NCBI GenBank assembly: GCA_030040295.1 | Contig: JASHTZ010000587.1 | Location: forward strand, 1 to 12,766 | Length of the DNA stretch: 12,766 bases | Direction: 5' to 3' | Origin: Terriglobia bacterium | GTDB lineage: Bacteria; Acidobacteriota; Terriglobia; UBA7540 | Shown: piece after piece, positions 1 to 7,688 of the stretch | Position numbering within the stretch: position 1 is the stretch's first letter | Layout: each line of letters starts with the position of its first letter | The notes under the pieces: model-generated | Databases searched by the model: none | What the model was told of the DNA's origin: nothing | Seen by the model: only the letters and a program-made list of their open reading frames with translations | Position numbers and translations under genes: made by a program

Positions 1-137
1 CCAACCTGAATCATGCTGTTGGGACCGTTCTGGCCCAGCACGCGCGAGGGGACAATTGTGGGGAAACCCGCAGCGGCGGTTGCGGTCAACGAACCTTTAA
101 GAAATCCTCGGCGGGATGATTTCTTTTCGAGATCCAC
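1..137 (-). CDS. Tat-exported oxidoreductase, probably Gfo/Idh/MocA family (5' fragment, cut by window edge)
   Basis: Forty-five codons are visible, starting with GTG at 137 and running open off the left edge. The N-terminus carries a twin-arginine signal: the motif SRRGFLK at about residues 8-14, a hydrophobic alanine-rich stretch, then FPTIVPSRVLGQ at about 25-36. Exported Gfo/Idh/MocA oxidoreductases of Acidobacteriota, Planctomycetota and Verrucomicrobiota typically begin this way, with the NAD(P)-binding Rossmann glycine motif following directly. Here the frame ends at NSMIQVG, just where that motif would start. The GTG start is supported by GGAGG seven bases upstream. Family members usually oxidise or reduce sugars and sugar derivatives with a nicotinamide cofactor, and Tat export implies folding with cofactor before transport. 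The Tat signal is seen directly; the family assignment is inferred from the signal-region pattern alone, because no catalytic domain is visible. The gene lies just downstream of the GxxExxY repeat unit and probably once followed the DUF6807-ThuA gene. Confidence 0.72.
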   Translation of the reverse strand, partial: MDLEKKSSRRGFLKGSLTATAAAGFPTIVPSRVLGQNGPNSMIQV

Positions 138-144
138 GAGCTTG

Positions 145-149
145 CCTCC
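145..149 (-). promoter_or_regulatory. Ribosome binding site of the Tat oxidoreductase
   Basis: On the minus strand a perfect GGAGG lies seven bases before the GTG at 137. It is the main reason for placing the start of the left-edge gene here rather than at an in-frame codon further in. Confidence 0.7.
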
Positions 150-169
150 AATTAGAAATTCGCGACAGA

Positions 170-251
170 AAAGCTTTCACCACAGAGGTCACGGAGGTTC
201 ACTGAGAAAGCCTTCTCTGTGCTTCTCTGTGGTTTCTGTGGTGAGGGCTTT
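170..251. repeat. 82-bp internally palindromic repeat, copy 1 (downstream side of the GxxExxY gene)
   Basis: The unit begins AAAGCTTTCACCACAGAG and ends CTGTGGTGAGGGCTTT, so its ends are inverted repeats. Its interior is built from CACAGAG/CTCTGTG-type words that let it fold into a long hairpin. It aligns without gaps to copy 2 at 667-748, with 72 of 82 positions identical by hand count and in the same orientation. The last base overlaps the stop codon (251-253) of the GxxExxY gene. Repeats of this CCACAGAG type are, from general knowledge, dispersed in some soil bacteria. Confidence 0.85.
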
Positions 252-643
252 CAAAGCTGTCCATTCACAAACCGACGTATGCCATCCTTCAGCACGTTCA
301 CATTGAAATTGATCATGAGCGCGAGCTTACAGCCGGATAACTTAAGGTATGTGATCACCTGAGCTTCGTGAATTGGAGCAATGGCGTCGACCGACTTCAC
401 CTCAATCACCACCGAGCCTTCCACAACGAAGTCGATCCTGTATCCGCATTCAAGCTTAATTTGCTCATAGACGAGGGGGAGAGGCTTCTGCTGTTCAAAT
501 TTCAGCCCTCTCTTTCCCAACTCAAATGCCAAACAGGCTTCGTAGGCTGATTCAAGCAAGCCGTGACCAAGATTCCTGTGAACCTGGATCGCAGCACCGA
601 TGATGGTCTTGGTGATAGCGTTTAGCCGATCCCGATCAGTCAT
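251..643 (-). CDS. GxxExxY family protein (PD-(D/E)XK nuclease-like, function unknown)
   Basis: This 130-residue protein has the family signature GLLESAY at residues 28-34, within a conserved N-terminal block that also contains AAIQVHRNLG. A PD-(D/E)XK-type core follows: Asp71 in YRIDFVV, then Glu81 and Lys83 in IEVK, with a later Gln95 in EAQVITYL. Length is normal for the family (about 125-135 residues), and both candidate active-site acids and the lysine are present, so the gene appears intact. No biochemical role is firmly established for the family; a nuclease fold is inferred from the motif pattern. The ATG at 643 has no clear Shine-Dalgarno sequence. The gene is bracketed by two direct copies of a palindromic repeat (170-251 and 667-748), its stop codon overlapping the first. 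It also interrupts what looks like a metabolic operon. Both points suggest it arrived as part of a repeat-associated unit. Confidence 0.93.
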   Translation of the reverse strand: MTDRDRLNAITKTIIGAAIQVHRNLGHGLLESAYEACLAFELGKRGLKFEQQKPLPLVYEQIKLECGYRIDFVVEGSVVIEVKSVDAIAPIHEAQVITYLKLSGCKLALMINFNVNVLKDGIRRFVNGQL

Positions 644-666
644 AGGTTACCGTAGTTTGCCACTTC

Positions 667-748
667 AAAGCCTTCACCACAGAGGGCACAGAGGTTCACA
701 GAGAAAAACTTCTCTGTGCTTCTCTGTGGTCTCTGTGGTTAAAGCTTT
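667..748. repeat. 82-bp internally palindromic repeat, copy 2 (upstream side of the GxxExxY gene)
   Basis: The unit begins AAAGCCTTCACCACAGAG and ends CTCTGTGGTTAAAGCTTT, so its termini are inverted repeats. It is the same length as copy 1 at 170-251 and differs at ten positions by hand count. It fills most of the gap between the DUF6807-ThuA stop at 767 and the GxxExxY start at 643. A matching short target duplication outside the two copies was looked for (bases 161-169 against 749-757) and not found. Confidence 0.85.
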
Positions 749-766
749 TGCTTTTGCATGTGGTTC

Positions 767-2359
767 TCACTTCCCACCCATCGCCCAAATAATTCCCCCA
801 AGAATCTGATTGTACAAAAGCGGATTGGAATAATCCGCCTTATTGTGGCCAAGAGCGATGTAGTATTCCCGCCCGCCGTCGAAGTTGTGATACCAGGAGA
901 GGGGCAGCGAGTCGCCAAAGCGGTCGCCTGGATAAGTGGCCTTGTCTTTGTCTTCAATCTTGCGGGGATCGGTGACCAGCAGCACGTGGATATCCGGATT
1001 CAGGTGGTCAAGGTAGTAGCATTCATCGGTCCACTCGAACGTGGGAGGCAAGTTGCGAGTGGCGGGAAAATTCGCATCCTTCACACGCACCAAAAACTGC
1101 TGCTGATGCGGATGCCGCGCAAACTTTCCGCCCAGCACGGACCAGTAATACGGCCAGTTACGCTCCGATCCCGACGCCGAGTGGATGCCCACAAAGCCTC
1201 CACCCGATTCGATGTAGCGTTTGAAGGCCTCGCGCTGCGAATCGTTCGTAAACGCTTCATTGTTGGTGTTGGCGAACACCAGCGCCTGATACTGCTTCAG
1301 GACGGGATCGGCAAAGAAGAGCGGATCATCGGTCACGTCCACGGAGAATCCGTTCTCCTCTCCCATCTTGCGGATGGCGTTCGCACTGGTTTGAATGTTG
1401 TCATGCACGTACCCCTTGCCATTCAGGCCGGGACCATTGTGCGTGTAAACCAACACGCGCTTTTCCGCACCGATGGCGGCGCTTCCGGAAAGCGTGACGC
1501 GAAACTTCATGGTCAGGGGCGTCGTGGCGTCGAGCTTCCTTAACCCCAGCGCCGGATATTCCACCCCCACATAACCGTAATGGCGTAGGCACCATCCGTT
1601 AGGCGCGCCGGGGCTGGACGGGTCCTCCGTAACGCGCGTGGTGGCGATCTTGCCGCCGAAGTTTCCGGCGAGTTCCGCCCAGGCGGCGGGCACGCGGTCG
1701 CTGTCCGGGGCGTCGTCTTGAGCCGCAGTGCGAATCTTGGTTTCCGTGCGCGGCGCGAAGCGGATTTCCAGCGCTCCGCCATAGCCCTTGTCGTGATCGT
1801 GCGTACCGCCGATGGACACATCCGCGCCACCGAAGGAAATCAGGCTGACCGTAATATCGATGTCGCGGTGGCCGTCCACGACGGAGTGCGCGACGATCTC
1901 CACGTTTTCCTGCACCACCTTGCGATCGTCGACGTACCATCCGCCTTGATAGGCAATCATCCCCAAATCCTTGGCGGCCCGTCTGCGGTCCCACTTCTCA
2001 AAATGGTCGTGAATTCCTTTGATCGTCCACAGGTCGTAAGTCTTGCCGTCCACAATCACTACCGGCCACATCCAGCTAATCCCGCGGTGGTGAGGGTGAT
2101 CCTTGGGGAAATCGTCCGCCACTTCCACGCCGTTGGGCGCGTAGACAGGATAGAGGTAGCAGCAGCGAGCGCGGTCCGGCGCCGTTCCGTCCTTCAGCAT
2201 GACGCCATAATTGAAAGTGAATACGGGCGCGCCTTGGTCAGTGACCTCGATCGACTTCGAATTCGCATCCTCAAGCTTGAATTGACCCATCGCGGTGCGG
2301 GGCGCGATGCCCAACATGAATGAGATTGTGATCAGAATTTTCAACGCGAGAGCTTTCAT
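767..2359 (-). CDS. Secreted DUF6807 (PmoA-like) - ThuA domain fusion protein
   Basis: This 530-residue protein starts with a Sec signal peptide (residues 1-25, cleavage likely at AMG|Q). A DUF6807 domain spans roughly 40-292, with the hallmark DHPHHRG at 87-93 and SWMWP just after. A ThuA/trehalose-utilisation-like domain spans about 300-528: RVLVYTHNGPG at 301-311, GGGFVGIHSASG at 386-397, and a closing PLSWYHNFDGGREYYIALGH block. DUF6807 was once named PmoA, but a link to methane oxidation is not supported. ThuA-like domains have a class I glutamine-amidotransferase-like fold and occur in sugar and keto-sugar pathways. The signal peptide places the protein in the periplasm or outside the cell. 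The ATG at 2359 follows AGGGGAAG at good spacing. It is downstream of the receptor gene and probably was operonic with the exported oxidoreductase at 1-137. Both domains look complete. The enzymatic reaction is unknown; carbohydrate processing is inferred. Confidence 0.9.
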   Translation of the reverse strand: MKALALKILITISFMLGIAPRTAMGQFKLEDANSKSIEVTDQGAPVFTFNYGVMLKDGTAPDRARCCYLYPVYAPNGVEVADDFPKDHPHHRGISWMWPVVIVDGKTYDLWTIKGIHDHFEKWDRRRAAKDLGMIAYQGGWYVDDRKVVQENVEIVAHSVVDGHRDIDITVSLISFGGADVSIGGTHDHDKGYGGALEIRFAPRTETKIRTAAQDDAPDSDRVPAAWAELAGNFGGKIATTRVTEDPSSPGAPNGWCLRHYGYVGVEYPALGLRKLDATTPLTMKFRVTLSGSAAIGAEKRVLVYTHNGPGLNGKGYVHDNIQTSANAIRKMGEENGFSVDVTDDPLFFADPVLKQYQALVFANTNNEAFTNDSQREAFKRYIESGGGFVGIHSASGSERNWPYYWSVLGGKFARHPHQQQFLVRVKDANFPATRNLPPTFEWTDECYYLDHLNPDIHVLLVTDPRKIEDKDKATYPGDRFGDSLPLSWYHNFDGGREYYIALGHNKADYSNPLLYNQILGGIIWAMGGK

Positions 2360-2487
2360 TCAATGCTTCCCCTGAACTGCGAATTCCCATCGTCGAATGG
2401 TGCCGTAGTGTGCAGGATTGCAGGTTGAATTGCCAGGTATTCCCTGCTTCCCTGAAGCTTGACGAGCACACCCTTTCGATAGTTGCT

Positions 2488-2525
2488 CCAAAAGTAAAAG
2501 GGGCCTCCAAGACTCTGGAGGCCCC
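2488..2525 (-). terminator. Rho-independent terminator of the TonB-dependent receptor gene
   Basis: GGGGCCTCCA at 2500-2509 pairs perfectly with TGGAGGCCCC at 2516-2525 across a six-base loop, giving a ten-pair GC-rich stem. Read on the minus strand, the stem is followed by TTTTACTTTT, as an intrinsic terminator needs. It lies 31 bases beyond the receptor stop codon and separates that transcript from the DUF6807-ThuA gene. Read on the plus strand it is followed only by TATT, so it is one-directional. Confidence 0.88.
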
Positions 2526-2556
2526 TATTCATCATTGATCTGGCCGGTTGAACATT

Positions 2557-5500
2557 TTAGAACTTTAAAAGTAATCCAAAACGCAACTGGCGGTCAGCAG
2601 AGCTATAAGGCGAGGAAGCTGGCGCGGTGGTACCCGTGATGATGTCATAGCCGTTGAGATTCGTGACCGCGCCATTCGAGAAGGTAGCATTGGAAACGGT
2701 GGTGGCGGGATTCGCAAAGTTGGCGTTGTTGGGAAGACCGTAGCACTCAGCCCGGAATTGAAGCTTGAATCTTTCGGTCAGGCTAAAGTCACGGACCAGT
2801 GAAGCGCTCATGTAGAAAAAGCCCGGTCCCCGAACGATATCCCTGCCAGTGGTACCAAAGCGAACGCCGGCATCGCTTGAAGAGGAGTTGACCGCCGCAA
2901 AGGCGTTTGGGTTAAAGTACGGCTCATTGGCCCCATGGCCACCCAGGATGCTGACCGTGGGCAGAACTTGATCGGCGGTCTGGGTGTTGCCGGGACAGTT
3001 GCAGGAAGTGCCGGAGGTGGTGACGTTGAACGGGGTGCCGCTGTAGCGGCTGAGGACCGGACTAAGGGTCCAGTCGCCGAGCAAAGCTGCGCCCACACCA
3101 TGCGTGGCCCATTTCTTATTCTTCCCAAACGGCGAACCTAACACGCCATAGAACTGATAATTGAACCGTTGGTCGAAGCCGGCGACGGCCCTGTTGCGAG
3201 CAAGATCCTGATAGTAGGCATAGGTCACACCGGTGTTCGCTTCGGTATCATCGTCGTCAATGGTTTTCGACCAGGTAAAGGACGTTCCAAACTGCGATCC
3301 TCCCACCCGGCGATTGAGCTGAGCTTCCAGGGCGTTGTAGTTCCCGCCGGTGAAGGGGCCGTTGATGGTCATGGAGTTGTAGTTGCCGCCGAGGGGATTG
3401 GCGGCGCTGAAGCTGCAGAAGCTGGCGGGAGTTGCGCCTTGGCATTCTTGCTCCAAAGGAGTGCCGGCATTGCCTCCGCCCGGATAACCGGCGTTCATGT
3501 TAATGAACTCTGACAGTCGCACGTCATGATTGCCCACGTAGCCAATCTGCGCGTTGAGGTTGTGGACGAATTCATGCTGGACAAAGATATTCCAAGCCTC
3601 CGTGTAGCCGCGGCGATAGTTATTGGGGTAGCCGTAGGTTCCCAGGTAGTACGGCAGGACGTAGGACCCTTGCGACAAGCTGGGAGCGCTGATGGCGGGA
3701 ATGCCTGAAACCAGGCCACTCGGAGCCGTTGGACCTATCCAGGTGCCGTTGGGGCCAGTGCTGGGCCCTGTATACCCGATGGGCGAATAGGTGTTGGCTC
3801 CCGCATACTGCTGGGACAAGATCGCCGGATAGATCCACGCCATGTAGTTCAACGGATAGGGATCGCTGCTCAAGCCAAGGCCGGTGCGAATAACGGTTTT
3901 CTCATTCAAACGGTAGGCAATGCCTAGGCGAGGCTCCACCTGCCCAGGGCCCGTCGTCATGTGCGCGTTGCACGGAACCCCGTTAACGCAACCGATGTAA
4001 GCCGTGTCCTGGGGCCAATCGTAATTGACCGTGCCGAAATGATCCCATGTGGGAAGGGGGTAATACTCCCAGCGAACGCCATAGTTGACGCTCAACTTTT
4101 TCGAAATCTGCCAGTTGTCGCGCGCGTAGGCGGCAAACTCCCACTCGCGGGTGGTGGAAGGATTCTCATACACAGTATCTTTGTCCATGTCGAAGGCCAG
4201 GCCGAGGAGAAAATCCGCCCAGCTATTATATTCGTTTTCGGATTTCCCCCCGTTCAGCGCAGTCATGGCACCTGTATAGGTGAAGCCGCCCCGCACACCG
4301 ACGCTGAGCTGGCCCTGGAAGCGGTTCAGGTCGTAGCGGCCAACGCTTCCGCCGAACCGGAAATTGTGGGAGCCTTTGATCCAGCTCAGGTTGGCCGAAT
4401 AGGTGTACTGATTGTCGCGGAACAAGAACGGGTTGGAGGTTGAATTGTTCCCCATCGCGGACAGGCTGGTAATGCTGAACGCCGGGATGCCGCCCTGCAA
4501 CATCTGGGGGCCGTCCGTGCCGGGAATGATCGAACTGAAGTTTTGCGAAAGGTCGGTATTATAGGCCGCGTACCGCGGGCGAGTGTATCCCACGTTGACG
4601 TCCAGCAATAAGCGGGGCGAGAAAGTGTATGTCGCTCCCAGGGCCGCGTTCTGGGTCAGTCCATAGGCATTTCCGGGCTGGGAAGTGGAGCCCAAAGCCG
4701 GTCCACCCGCCTTGCCGAGTACCTGGGGATCAAAGATATAGGTTGGCTCTCCGCTGTACCGCCCGAAGATCGTCATCTTGTCGGAGGGAACGTAGTTGAT
4801 CTTCAAGTCCACGCTATCGCGGTGAAAGAGTTCATCGCCCGCGCTGAAGAAATTGTTGACCGGCGAAGTCTGCCCAGGACCGTAATTCGGCGCGGGAAGC
4901 AAAGCCGCCATGTATGCAGAAGCCTTGCTGATTAGGGTCGCGGGGATGACATTGGCACCGGAGGCTACACCCCCAGCCGTCGAATCCCCGATCCACAAGC
5001 GTCCCGTGCCAGTAGAGGTTCCGGTGGTGGGGTCGTAAATACACCCGGCGGTAGGCGTGGTATCGCAGTTCGTCCCGGCCGGTATGGCAGACGTGAAATT
5101 GCCTTGAATCATGGCCGCCGTGGGGATGGAGGTGACAGTGTTCCCCAGAGTGCTCAGCCGGTAGCGATCCCAATCACTGAAGAAGAATAGCTTGTTCTTC
5201 TTAATCGGCCCGCCGAGAGAAAGTCCAAAATCGTTCAAAACGTATTTCGAAACCCTGGCGCCGACGCCGTTATTGAAGAAGTTCCGGGATTGCAGAGCGC
5301 TGTCGGTGTTGTATTCAAACGCGCTGCCGTGCAAACTGTTGGTCCCGGATTTGATGGTCACGTTGCTTACCGCGCCGTTGGCATTTCCGGACTCGGCGTC
5401 GAAGCCCGTGGTGACGATATTGACAGCTTCAATGGATTCCTCGGGAGGCACGTAAGCAATCAGGTTCTGCTCCCAGAAGTTGGAGTCGATTGAGCCATCG

Positions 5501-6099
5501 ATCAACGTGATGTTGGCCGTATCCAAGCCGCCACTAATGTGCAAGGCCAGCGACTGCGTGGGATTCCCCGCGAAAGAGTGCGAGGCAAATGGCGCCGCAG
5601 CACCCGGGATCGTAGTGTAGATTGACTGGAAGTTGCGGTCATTGCCCATGGGAAGTTGCTGGATCTCGGTAGTGTTCATTTGGGTCTTGACGTCGGTGCG
5701 GTCGGTCTGGAGAGCTTCCAGCGCCGCCGTCACTGTAATTCTCTGGTTGACTTGGGCAACGCTCAAAGTGGTGTCCAGCCGCCGCTGGGTATTGGCCTCA
5801 ACGATCACGCCCTCCTGCACGACGGTGGCAAAACCTCCGGCGGAAATGCTAACGCGATAGGTACCGGGAAGAAGGTCATCCGCCAGGTAAATGCCGCGGG
5901 AATCCGTGACGGATTCAGTCGAGATGCCGGTATCCACATTCAAGACCTCGATTTTCGCCCCTGGAAGTGGGGCATTGGACGCGTCGGTCACGTTGCCGGT
6001 CAGCGAGCCGTAGAGAATTTGTGCCATGGCCACGCAGGCAAACAGCAACAACGCCGCGCCGAGCAAGACGGCGATATACTTCACTTCTCTTCGTGCCAT
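2557..6099 (-). CDS. TonB-dependent receptor with N-terminal carboxypeptidase-regulatory-like domain (Oar-like)
   Basis: The product is an outer-membrane, TonB-energised transporter of 1180 residues. A signal peptide covers residues 1-26 (hydrophobic core LLGAALLLFACVAMA, then Q). A carboxypeptidase-regulatory-like beta-sandwich follows at about 31-115, containing GSLTGNVTDASNAPLPGA and LLPGTYRVSISAGGF. A plug region runs to about residue 270, with TEIQQLP, IDGSIDSNFW and GANGAVSNV-like segments. The rest is barrel, including GLSLGGPIKKNKLFFF, and it ends in RFGLLLKF with the terminal phenylalanine usual for outer-membrane barrels. This large class is abundant in Acidobacteriota and is linked mainly to uptake of complex carbohydrates; the substrate is not readable here. 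The ATG at 6099 is preferred over an in-frame start at 6177 because of its GGGAGGAG site and the signal peptide directly after it. The gene lies downstream of a ROK regulator and ends before a strong terminator, so it probably forms its own transcription unit. Confidence 0.95.
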   Translation of the reverse strand: MARREVKYIAVLLGAALLLFACVAMAQILYGSLTGNVTDASNAPLPGAKIEVLNVDTGISTESVTDSRGIYLADDLLPGTYRVSISAGGFATVVQEGVIVEANTQRRLDTTLSVAQVNQRITVTAALEALQTDRTDVKTQMNTTEIQQLPMGNDRNFQSIYTTIPGAAAPFASHSFAGNPTQSLALHISGGLDTANITLIDGSIDSNFWEQNLIAYVPPEESIEAVNIVTTGFDAESGNANGAVSNVTIKSGTNSLHGSAFEYNTDSALQSRNFFNNGVGARVSKYVLNDFGLSLGGPIKKNKLFFFSDWDRYRLSTLGNTVTSIPTAAMIQGNFTSAIPAGTNCDTTPTAGCIYDPTTGTSTGTGRLWIGDSTAGGVASGANVIPATLISKASAYMAALLPAPNYGPGQTSPVNNFFSAGDELFHRDSVDLKINYVPSDKMTIFGRYSGEPTYIFDPQVLGKAGGPALGSTSQPGNAYGLTQNAALGATYTFSPRLLLDVNVGYTRPRYAAYNTDLSQNFSSIIPGTDGPQMLQGGIPAFSITSLSAMGNNSTSNPFLFRDNQYTYSANLSWIKGSHNFRFGGSVGRYDLNRFQGQLSVGVRGGFTYTGAMTALNGGKSENEYNSWADFLLGLAFDMDKDTVYENPSTTREWEFAAYARDNWQISKKLSVNYGVRWEYYPLPTWDHFGTVNYDWPQDTAYIGCVNGVPCNAHMTTGPGQVEPRLGIAYRLNEKTVIRTGLGLSSDPYPLNYMAWIYPAILSQQYAGANTYSPIGYTGPSTGPNGTWIGPTAPSGLVSGIPAISAPSLSQGSYVLPYYLGTYGYPNNYRRGYTEAWNIFVQHEFVHNLNAQIGYVGNHDVRLSEFINMNAGYPGGGNAGTPLEQECQGATPASFCSFSAANPLGGNYNSMTINGPFTGGNYNALEAQLNRRVGGSQFGTSFTWSKTIDDDDTEANTGVTYAYYQDLARNRAVAGFDQRFNYQFYGVLGSPFGKNKKWATHGVGAALLGDWTLSPVLSRYSGTPFNVTTSGTSCNCPGNTQTADQVLPTVSILGGHGANEPYFNPNAFAAVNSSSSDAGVRFGTTGRDIVRGPGFFYMSASLVRDFSLTERFKLQFRAECYGLPNNANFANPATTVSNATFSNGAVTNLNGYDIITGTTAPASSPYSSADRQLRFGLLLKF

Positions 6100-6102
6100 C
6101 GT

Positions 6103-6111
6103 CTCCTCCCT
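6103..6111 (-). promoter_or_regulatory. Ribosome binding site fixing the receptor start
   Basis: The minus strand reads AGGGAGGAG, containing a perfect GGAGG five bases before the ATG at 6099. It decides the start: the frame is open for 26 more codons upstream, but those codons are not signal-peptide-like and the motif would lie inside the gene. Confidence 0.8.
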
Positions 6112-6147
6112 GAAGTAGTTTGGATTGTGCACTTCTGGAAGCTCAGT

Positions 6148-6180
6148 CGTTGAGCGCAACTCAACTCCCGATTCCAACGA
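6148..6180. promoter_or_regulatory. Dyad symmetry in the leader of the receptor gene (possible operator or mRNA hairpin)
   Basis: GTTGAG (6149-6154) and CTCAAC (6160-6165) form a perfect inverted repeat with a five-base spacer. In addition, TCGTTG at 6148-6153 is matched by CAACGA at 6175-6180. The site lies about 50-80 bases upstream of the receptor start, inside the 255-bp gap after the ROK gene. No convincing -35/-10 pair was recognised in this gap, so whether it is an operator or a leader hairpin cannot be decided. Confidence 0.3.
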
Positions 6181-6354
6181 CCCCTGACCCTGGCACGCGA
6201 AACATCAGTCGAAACGCTGCGGACAGCTTGGAAGGTCCCCCACTGCCCTGTGCGCTTCGGTTAAGACTTACTTTGTTGGAGTCTCGCACCAAATCCGGAT
6301 GAAGGCAAGCAATTTCATCTGGCCCCCACAATTTTTCTTGAAGCCGCCCCTGTT

Positions 6355-7536
6355 TCAGGCAAAGAGGCGCGGGCGGAAGTGTTTTTGCAAAACCAGCGCA
6401 ATGGTTCCGCGCAAGCGCGGCTGCTTTGAGTCATCAGCAGGCTCAATGCGCGTGGCCGCATGAGTGTGAGCGCACTCGTGAACCACCTGCTCGATGATTG
6501 GGCTCACCCGTTTCCAGACCCGCGTCACTTCCCCCACCACCACGATCACGGCGGGCGCCAGCCCGTTCACGAGCATCGCCATTCCCAAGCCCAGATAGCG
6601 GGCCATTTCGTCCAGAGCCCTTCCTGCCCGGCGGTCGCCCCGCTCGGCGAGCGAAAGAATATCCGCAAAGCTGGTGCCGGAGCCATTGGATAACTTGCCT
6701 TCCGGGGTACGCGTACCATTGTCCTTCTGCCCGGAGTAATTGCGAATGGCGGCAACGTTGGATGCGTAGACCTCCCAGCACCCGCGCCCCCCGCACTTGC
6801 ATTCGGGCCCGTCGGGATTCAGGCAAACGTGGCCGAATTCGCCCGCCGCTCCGCTCGGCCCGCGCACGAGATGTCCGTTGGCAATGATTCCCGTGCCGAT
6901 ACCGTCCGACACGGTGAGGGCGATGAGGTCGGTCACGCCCTCGTGCGCGCCGGACCACACCTCCGCGAGCGCGCAGGCGTTGGCGGCGTTTTCAATCTGC
7001 ACGGGAAGGCCCGTCGAACGTTCCAGCGGCTCCTTCAAATCCACCCGGTGCCAACCCAGGTTGGCAGCGAATTCCACGCGCTGGGCCTCATAATCCAGGC
7101 GTCCCGGCACGCTTACGCCGATGCCTTCAAAAGCCACTTCCGGGTGGTGCTCAATCATGCGCTGCGTGTAAGAACATAGGACTTTAATGAATATTTTGGG
7201 GTCAAGCTGGGTGGCAATCGATTCCTGGGCGAGAATGCGCGTGTTCAGGTCCGCCAAAGCGATGACGGTCTGCCGCGGCATGACGTTGATGCCGATGATT
7301 CCCGCGCGGTGAGTGTTGAGGTAGAGCAGGCGGGGCCGCCGCCCCCGGGGCAACTGCCCAAGAGCTCCTTCCACCACCCAGCGCTCATCGATCAGTTCAT
7401 CGACAATCAGCGAAACTGTGCTGCGCTGGAGCCCCGTTTGCCGGGCCAAATCCGCGCGCGACAGCGGCTGGCCGATGCGGATGGAATCCAATACGCTGCT
7501 GCGATTGATATCGCGTGCAATTTCTGAGCTTGCCAC
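6355..7536 (-). CDS. ROK family transcriptional regulator (NagC/XylR type)
   Basis: This 393-residue protein has an N-terminal winged helix-turn-helix (about residues 11-57, with LSRADLARQTGLQRSTVSLIVDEL-like spacing) joined to a ROK sugar-sensor domain (about 78-388). The ROK zinc site is intact: EFGH at 233-236, then C246, C248 and C253 in the CxCGGRGCWE pattern. Two features mark it as a regulator rather than a kinase. The usual phosphate-binding DxGxT is absent (GINVMPRQT instead), and the ENDAN-type catalytic motif reads ENAAN at 182-186, so the aspartate is alanine. Such regulators typically repress sugar genes and release DNA when a sugar or sugar phosphate binds. The GTG start at 7536 is supported by AGGAAGG eight bases upstream. 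It sits between the isomerase genes and the receptor gene, so control of one or both, plus itself, is inferred. The effector is unknown. Confidence 0.94.
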   Translation of the reverse strand: MASSEIARDINRSSVLDSIRIGQPLSRADLARQTGLQRSTVSLIVDELIDERWVVEGALGQLPRGRRPRLLYLNTHRAGIIGINVMPRQTVIALADLNTRILAQESIATQLDPKIFIKVLCSYTQRMIEHHPEVAFEGIGVSVPGRLDYEAQRVEFAANLGWHRVDLKEPLERSTGLPVQIENAANACALAEVWSGAHEGVTDLIALTVSDGIGTGIIANGHLVRGPSGAAGEFGHVCLNPDGPECKCGGRGCWEVYASNVAAIRNYSGQKDNGTRTPEGKLSNGSGTSFADILSLAERGDRRAGRALDEMARYLGLGMAMLVNGLAPAVIVVVGEVTRVWKRVSPIIEQVVHECAHTHAATRIEPADDSKQPRLRGTIALVLQKHFRPRLFA

Positions 7537-7688
7537 GCACTCTGCCTTCCTGTGCCGGACGCGGGAACATGGGCGGCTGCGGCGGCTCTGCCCATGTCTC
7601 CCCCAGTGGAAAATTTACCCCAGACGCGCTTGGCTCTTGCCTGAGCGCTCACTGGCGCGAAGGTGGGCAACACCTCCACAAGGAATCT

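Noticed and set aside
13..306. Plus-strand frame of 97 codons
   Set aside because: It runs antisense to the Tat-signal gene and then translates the palindromic repeat (HHRGHGG..., CFSVVSVV), a well-known kind of spurious product.
170..748. Possible CRISPR array or insertion sequence
   Set aside because: Only two repeats of 82 bp flank a protein gene; there is no regular spacer pattern, no transposase and no target-site duplication.
600..809. Plus-strand frame of 69 codons
   Set aside because: Mostly translated repeat copy 2, between two well-supported minus-strand genes; no domain is seen.
758..1543. Plus-strand frame of 261 codons
   Set aside because: Lies wholly antisense to the DUF6807-ThuA gene, which has two recognisable domains, a signal peptide and a ribosome binding site; GC-rich codon bias keeps the opposite frame open.
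767..2359. Particulate methane monooxygenase subunit (old PmoA name of the N-terminal domain)
   Set aside because: The protein is soluble and secreted with DHPHHRG and a ThuA domain; it has none of the membrane helices of true PmoA.
6355..7536. Sugar kinase (ROK glucokinase type)
   Set aside because: An N-terminal winged helix is present, DxGxT is missing and the catalytic aspartate is replaced by alanine.
7669..7683. Possible terminator AGGTG-GGCAA-CACCT region after the uronate isomerase gene
   Set aside because: Only five weak base pairs, no T-run follows on the minus strand, and it is downstream of the predicted ROK promoter.
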